A DNA stretch of 14,649 nt. It comes from DASZBX01 sp035943635 (GTDB taxonomy: Bacteria > Actinomycetota > Actinomycetes > Streptomycetales > Catenulisporaceae). The notes under the pieces were generated by a model. It had not been told where the DNA came from, did not search any database, and worked only from the letters and a program-made list of their open reading frames with translations. The stretch is taken from assembly GCA_035943635.1 (NCBI GenBank), contig DASZBX010000019.1:1-14649 (forward strand). The letters run 5' to 3'. A program made the position numbers and the translations under genes. Below, piece by piece: positions 12,201 to 14,649 of this stretch. Within the stretch, counting starts at the first letter, position 1. Each line of letters opens with the position of its first letter.

Positions 12201-14649
12201 GGCCGCGTAGTTGGCCTGCCCGGAGTTGCCGAGCACGCCGGCCGCCGAGGAGAAGAGCACGAACACCGGCGGGTTCGCGGCCTGGGTCAGATCGTGCAGG
12301 TGCACCGCGGCGTCGACCTTGGGCCGCAGCACGTGGTCGACCCGGTCGGCGGTCAGGGATTCGACGATGCCGTCGTCCAGGGTGGCGGCGGCGTGCACGA
12401 CCCCGGTCAGCGGGTGCGCGGCCGGGATCTGGGCCAGGCCGCGGGCCAGGGCCTCGCGGTCGGCGGCGTCCAGGGCGCGCAGGGTCACGCTCGCCCCGAG
12501 CTCGGTCAGCTCGGCGACCAGGTCGGCGGCGCCGGGCGCGGCCGGGCCGCTGCGGCTGGCCAGCAGCAGGTGGCGCACGCCGTGCGCGGTGACCAGGTGG
12601 CGGCACAGCAGCGCGCCGATGGTGCCGGTCGCGCCGGTGACCAGGACGGTGCCTTCGGGGTCGAACACACTCGCCGGGGTCTGCCCGACCTCAGGCGCGC
12701 CGCCGACTGCGGGAATGCTCGGCGCGGCGGGGGTGGTCCGCGGGACCCGGGCCAGCCGGGGCACGAGCACGGTCCCGGCCCGGACCGCGCCCTGCGGCTC
12801 GCCGGCCGCGACCAGCCGGGCCAGCGCCGCCGGGGCGGCCGGGTCCTCGTCCAGGTCGGCCAGCACGATCCGGCCGGGGTTCTCCGACTGGGCCGAGCGG
12901 ACCAGGCCCCAGACCGCCGCGGCGGCCGGGTCCGCGTCCTGCTCGCCGTCCACGGTGGCCACGGCGCCGCGGGTGACCAGCACCAGCAGCGGCGCCGAGC
13001 CGGGTCCGGCGGTGGCCGCGAAGCGCTCGTCGCCGAGCCAGCGGTGCACCAGGGCCAGGGCCGCGTGCGCGGCGGCGTGGATCCGGCCGACCAGGTCGGC
13101 GCCGTCGGCCGCCGCGGGCGGGCAGGCGGCGACGACCACGTCCGGGACGGACCCGAGCGCGTCCAGATCGGCGTAGCAGGGCACGCCCAGGCCGATCGGC
13201 TCCGGGCCGACCTCGGCCCAGCTGCCCTCGATCGCGGCCGGACGCTCGGGCAGCGGGGTCCAGTCCAGCCGGAAGAGCGAGTCGTGGTAGGCCGGGGCCG
13301 AGCCGGCCAGCCGGTCCGCGGACACCGGGCGCAGCACCACCTGCTCGACCTCGGCCACCGGCGAACCGGCCGCGTCGGCCAGGCGCAGGGTGGCCCGGTC
13401 GGCGCCGTCGAGCGAGAGCTGCACCCGCAGGGTGGCCGCGCCGGCGCCGTAGAGAGTGACTCCGGACCAGGTGAACGGCAGCCGGCCGGGCTGGCCCTCG
13501 GCGCCGGCCGCACCGAGCGCGACCACCTGGAGGGCGGCGTCCAGCAGCGCCGGGTGCAGGCCGAACCGGGCCGCGTCGGTGTGCTGGTCGGCCGGCAGGC
13601 GGACCTCGGCGTACAGGGTGCGGGCGGCGTCGTCGGCGCGCCAGGCGCCGGTCAGGCCCTGGAAGGCCGGGCCGTAGCCGAACCCGGCGCCCGCGAGCAG
13701 GTCGTAGAAGCCGCCGACCTCGATCGGCTCGGTCCCGGCCGGGGGCCACTGGGCCAGGTCGAAGCCGGGGCGGGCGGCGGCGGTGGACAGCGAGCCGGTG
13801 GCGTGCCGGGTCCACGGCTGGTCGGCCGGCGCGTCCTGCGCCAGGGCGAACACGTGCAGCGGCCGGTCGCCGTTGCCGGCCGGGACGCCGACCCACACCT
13901 GGATCGTGACGCCGCCCTGCTCCGGCAGAAGCAGCGGGACCTCGAGGGTCAGTTCCTCCAGCCGGTCGCAGCCGACCTGGTCCCCGGCCCGGATCGCGAG
14001 CTCCACGAACGCGGTGCCGGGCAGCAGCACGGTCCCGGCCACCGCGTGGTCGGCCAGCCACGGGTGCGTCTGGCGGGAGAGGTAGCCGGTCATCAGGTAC
14101 CCGGCGCCGTCGGCGAGCGGGACCGCCGCACCGAGCAGCGGGTGGTCGGCCGGGGCCAGCCCGATCGCGCGCAGGTCGCCGAGCTGCTGGCGCGGCGGCT
14201 CGGGCCAGTACCGGTCGCGCTGGAAGGGGTAGGTGGGCAGGGCGACCCGGCGCAGGCCGGCGCCGCCGAGCAGGGCGGTCCAGTCCACGGCCGCGCCGTT
14301 CGCGTGGGCGAAGGCGAGGGACTCGAAGAAGCGCTCGATCCCGCCGTCGTCGCGGCGCAGGGTGCCGACCACGACCGGTGTCAGTGAGGCCGAGTCGGAG
14401 TCCTCCAGGGTCTCCTGCACACTCATGACCAGGACCGGGTGCGGGCTGACCTCGATGAACACGCCCTGGCCGCGGGCGGCGAGGTCGCGCACGACCGGCT
14501 CCAGCCGGACCGGCCGGCGCAGGTTCTCGTACCAGTACTCTGCGTTGAGGGACGCGGTGTCGATCAGCTCGCCCTTGACCGTCGAGTAGAAGCCGATGGT
14601 CGAGGAGACCGGGGACAGGTCGGCGAGCACTGAGATCAGTTCCTCGCGC
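6207..14649 (-). CDS. Modular type I PKS, terminal modules (5' end outside the window)
   Basis: The frame is open across the right edge, giving 2813 visible residues. Domain order is AT (end only)-DH-KR-ACP, then KS-AT-KR(inactive)-ACP-TE. Residue numbers in the domain entries count the codon at 14630-14628 as 1. The first module should reduce and dehydrate its beta-ketone to a trans double bond; no ER fits, because the 220 residues between DH and the KR Rossmann core are the KR structural subdomain. The last module adds a malonate unit and leaves the ketone. The chain end is thus a gamma,delta-unsaturated beta-ketoacyl thioester, the precursor expected for a 3-enoyl tetramic acid made with the downstream NRPS and cyclase. 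A C-terminal TE with an intact triad is unexpected in that scenario. The gene ends at TGA 6209-6207. No TTA codon was found in the visible part. Confidence 0.98.
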   Translation of the reverse strand, partial: REELISVLADLSPVSSTIGFYSTVKGELIDTASLNAEYWYENLRRPVRLEPVVRDLAARGQGVFIEVSPHPVLVMSVQETLEDSDSASLTPVVVGTLRRDDGGIERFFESLAFAHANGAAVDWTALLGGAGLRRVALPTYPFQRDRYWPEPPRQQLGDLRAIGLAPADHPLLGAAVPLADGAGYLMTGYLSRQTHPWLADHAVAGTVLLPGTAFVELAIRAGDQVGCDRLEELTLEVPLLLPEQGGVTIQVWVGVPAGNGDRPLHVFALAQDAPADQPWTRHATGSLSTAAARPGFDLAQWPPAGTEPIEVGGFYDLLAGAGFGYGPAFQGLTGAWRADDAARTLYAEVRLPADQHTDAARFGLHPALLDAALQVVALGAAGAEGQPGRLPFTWSGVTLYGAGAATLRVQLSLDGADRATLRLADAAGSPVAEVEQVVLRPVSADRLAGSAPAYHDSLFRLDWTPLPERPAAIEGSWAEVGPEPIGLGVPCYADLDALGSVPDVVVAACPPAAADGADLVGRIHAAAHAALALVHRWLGDERFAATAGPGSAPLLVLVTRGAVATVDGEQDADPAAAAVWGLVRSAQSENPGRIVLADLDEDPAAPAALARLVAAGEPQGAVRAGTVLVPRLARVPRTTPAAPSIPAVGGAPEVGQTPASVFDPEGTVLVTGATGTIGALLCRHLVTAHGVRHLLLASRSGPAAPGAADLVAELTELGASVTLRALDAADREALARGLAQIPAAHPLTGVVHAAATLDDGIVESLTADRVDHVLRPKVDAAVHLHDLTQAANPPVFVLFSSAAGVLGNSGQANYAAANTAVDALAARRRAAGLPAVSLAWGLWEERSALTGKLDGADVSRMTRGGVAALSSAEALALFDAALTTPDASLLVPMRLDPATLRAQPADVPAVLRALVRGTGTRRAAAAVSGEEGAGFAARVAAMPPAARDRFLLDLVRTHAAAVLGHASADGVGADRAFRELGFDSLTAVELRNRLTAVTGLRLPATLVFDYPSPTVLAAHLSGELAGTEVRGPAAARAVVRGGEPIAIVGMSCRYPGQAGSPEDLWRLVAREADAVSVFPLDRGWNVDALFDADPDHQGTSTAREGAFLYDAGHFDPGFFGISPREAVAMDPQHRLLLENSWEAVERAGVDMASLRGSQTGVFMGLMYHDYATTLTAIPEGVEGYLATGTSGSVASGRISYTFGFEGPAVTVDTACSSSLVAIHLAAQALRSGECSLALAGGATVLATPSVFVEFSRQRGLAGDGRCKSFAGAADGTGWGEGAGVLVLERLSDARANGHPVLALVRGSAVNQDGASNGLTAPNGPAQQRVIRQALANAGLNTADVDVVEGHGTGTVLGDPIEAQALLATYGQDRPEDRPLWLGSLKSNIGHTQAAAGVGGVIKMVMAMQNGVMPRTLHVDEPSPHVDWSAGAVELLTEAREWPEPGRPRRAAVSSFGVSGTNAHLILEHVPETQAPRAASQDPDAAWPWVLSARGAEALREQAARLAAHLDRRPDLDPRDLAATLATRRSAHEHRAVVLGSGLGELREALTAFADGRPGPHTRTGVARPSGAGRTAFLFGGQGSQRLGLARELYTRHRTAFAEPFDAVCAALDEHLDRPLHSVLFADPDSEDAALLDQTGYTQPALFAVEVALFRLAERWGLRPDFLIGHSVGELAAAHAAGVLTLADAAALVAARGRLMQALPEGGAMVAVQADPDEIRPLLTPGVDIAAVNGPLASVVAGERDAVLALAALFAAEGRKTKRLKVSHAFHSPLMDPMLEDFRQVAEAIDYHPAQIPIVSNLSGSLGAEDHATPDYWVRHVRGAVRFADGIRALHAEGVRTYVELVGDGALAAMARESLPADAPDPAVADRSRGPVFVPLLRGDRPDARALATALADLWVHGAGPDWTAVFADDGARPVELPTYPFQHERYWLESPEAPAAQAADQVDEEFWAAVEGGDAEALAQALAVADQDLPALTALLPALTAWRGRRRAGSPADRSRYTLAWQSLPETPAPAAAAGTWLVAAPAGPGAQQVVSELMATLSGRGAQVVAVQLDPGDTDRDQVAGGLAEVLGDASVTGVLNLLGLAEDPIRPGSALTTGAALTLTLLQALGDLGPRTAAVPVWCVTQGAVATGRTAADRPAQAQVWGLGQVAAHEYAGRLAVGLVDLPEPADATAAGRLVDLVSAPGASPETQVAVRAAGVFGRRLVRAPGADPAAAPAGARRPGESVAIELQDGADPRTAELAADLAAQVLDGGAHPLLGAEAIAAADAPGAGTPRIAVHIATPGPATSIEDLTVARLADLVQRRTAAVSGYLAAAPAGLDTVLLCTSPAGLLAVPGHAADAVADAHTEVLLGELRERGARAAAIALGPVGSPRTAASALYRALGEADPCDLVAEVDWDGLGAHGALHSRLTRAAAAPAGPGAAERAAAEGDFTARLAAADQAGRLALVRDLVRQLAAGVLGHASAETVDTERGFLELGFASLTAVELCRRLAEATGLAGLTPGLVYEFATVDAFAAWCAERLSDAARPPAPAAEGTLAAGLRQACALGRVGEYVTFLMSAARFLPTFNAATGQVRPEPVRLAAGEGRPMLVALPSMTAISGPHQYARFAAALRGRHEVAALPAPGFGPAEAVPETVEDLLEVLADAVARHTGGRPFALVGHSSGAVLAHAVATRLEKTGAGPAALVLLDAYAPGGDLVDGLLPELLAAMAGRGEQAAPLDEGRLGAMGAYFRLFHGWTPDQCAAPTLLVAASEPMAGWTGRPWRSTWEQPHETVAAPGDHYSMMEDHAADAAGAVADWLARLSGPAEAGI
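6231..6878 (-). other. PKS C-terminal thioesterase domain, intact triad
   Basis: Residues about 2585-2800, preceded by the helical segment LRQACALGRVGEYVTFL (from 2538) typical of dimeric PKS TEs. Catalytic residues are S2659 in GHSSG, D2686 in LLDAYAP and H2777 in GDHYSMM. This is a DEBS/Pik-type TE expected to hydrolyse or macrocyclise a full-length chain. Confidence 0.93.
7116..7289 (-). other. PKS acyl carrier domain of the last module, unusual GFASL motif
   Basis: Residues about 2448-2505. The motif is LGFASLTAVEL: the pantetheinyl serine S2478 (codon 7199-7197) is present, but the nearly invariant Asp before it is Ala (GCC, one base from GAC). Flanking bases closely match those of the other ACP. 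Confidence 0.9.
7416..8654 (-). other. PKS ketoreductase domain of the last module, degenerate
   Basis: Residues about 1993-2405 keep KR length and outline (VWGLGQVAAHEYAGRL at 2140-2155 is a conserved structural-subdomain segment), but the NADPH-binding TGxxGxxG is gone: about 2215-2240 read ARRPGESVAIELQDG and on. By eye alignment to the upstream KR, S795 corresponds to S2324, but Y808 is D2337 and N812 is D2341. It cannot act as a ketoreductase, so the beta-ketone should remain. Confidence 0.9.
8856..9929 (-). other. PKS acyltransferase domain of the last module, malonyl type
   Basis: Residues about 1568-1870 plus linker to 1925. The nucleophile motif is GHSVGE (S1664, codon 9641-9639). 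The specificity motif HAFH (1761-1764), followed by SPLMDPML, is the malonyl-CoA signature. The linker ends in LPTYPFQHERYW. Confidence 0.94.
10248..11522 (-). other. PKS ketosynthase domain of the last module, predicted active
   Basis: Residues about 1037-1461. Starts EPIAIVGMSCRYPG. Active-site cysteine in VDTACSSS (C1209, codon 11006-11004), and the two catalytic histidines in VEGHGTGT (H1344) and NIGHTQAAAG (H1384). It can elongate; it is not a KSQ or otherwise dead KS. Confidence 0.96.
11577..11801 (-). other. PKS acyl carrier domain of the penultimate module
   Basis: Residues about 944-1018. Standard motif LGFDSLTAVEL with the pantetheinyl serine S978 (codon 11699-11697). Confidence 0.95.
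11991..13295 (-). other. PKS ketoreductase domain, B-type, predicted active
   Basis: The structural subdomain (about 446-640) is followed by the catalytic part (659-880). The NADPH motif TGATGTIG (665-672) is intact. LDD (751-753) marks a B-type KR, and L800 stands where A-type enzymes have Trp. Catalytic K771, S795, Y808 and N812 are all present. A B-type KR with a DH normally gives a trans double bond. Confidence 0.93.
13320..14147 (-). other. PKS dehydratase domain, predicted active
   Basis: Residues about 162-437. The catalytic motif HxxxGxxxxP is intact (H195, G199, P204; His codon 14048-14046). The GYGPxF motif is at 318-323, and the second catalytic motif LHPALLDAALQ has D364 and Q368. 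Confidence 0.94.
14205..14649 (-). other. PKS acyltransferase domain, C-terminal end, plus post-AT linker
   Basis: Only the end of the AT is in the window, so the active serine and the YASH/HAFH site are missing. The visible FYSTV and YWYENLRRPVRLEP resemble the C-terminal part of methylmalonyl-type ATs more than the YWVRH-type end seen in the malonyl AT downstream. The linker ends in LPTYPFQRDRYW (131-142). Methylmalonyl specificity is a weak inference. Confidence 0.85.

Noticed and set aside
6072..14387. Open plus-strand frame of 2771 codons antisense to the PKS
   Set aside because: Its translation is Gly/Arg/Gln/Val-rich without domains, and the opposite strand encodes all expected PKS motifs. 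Such long antisense frames are common opposite very GC-rich genes.

Overview
The window is very GC-rich DNA from an actinomycete (Streptomyces-like; the genus cannot be settled from sequence alone). The biosynthetic genes show strong G/C bias at third codon positions, and their domains are typical of actinobacterial modular type I PKS and NRPS systems. It appears to cover the downstream end of a hybrid PKS-NRPS cluster plus its flank.

Layout from right to left, since the cluster is on the minus strand. Bases 14649-6207 hold the 3' part of a giant type I PKS gene whose start lies outside the window. It encodes the end of an AT, then DH-KR-ACP, then a final KS-AT-KR(degenerate)-ACP-TE module. 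Next come a stand-alone type II thioesterase (6073-5306), a 261-residue alpha/beta-hydrolase-like protein with a Cys in place of the nucleophilic Ser (5166-4381), and a one-module NRPS, C-A-PCP, without a release domain (4372-1139). The last two are separated by only 8 bases and are probably translated together.

My reading of the pathway: the penultimate PKS module makes a trans-enoyl unit (intact DH, B-type KR, no ER). The last module adds malonate and leaves the beta-ketone unreduced because its KR is dead. The NRPS, whose specificity pocket is closest to glycine codes, supplies an amino acid and forms an amide with the beta-ketoacyl chain. The Cys-hydrolase fits the stand-alone Dieckmann cyclases of tirandamycin, nocamycin, streptolydigin and kirromycin biosynthesis, which release such chains as tetramic acids or pyridones. 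The predicted product is therefore an enoyl- or polyenoyl-tetramic acid. The odd point is that the PKS also ends in a TE with an intact catalytic triad, which would compete with hand-over to the NRPS.

Bases 1-1160 look like non-cluster flank with less extreme codon use. They hold a short minus-strand putative lipoprotein (322-35), a 230-base divergent regulatory gap, and two small plus-strand hypothetical genes joined by a GTGA overlap (553-828 and 825-1160). The second converges on the NRPS stop, and a hairpin at 1082-1120 is a likely shared terminator. I found no tRNA, rRNA, CRISPR array or insertion sequence.
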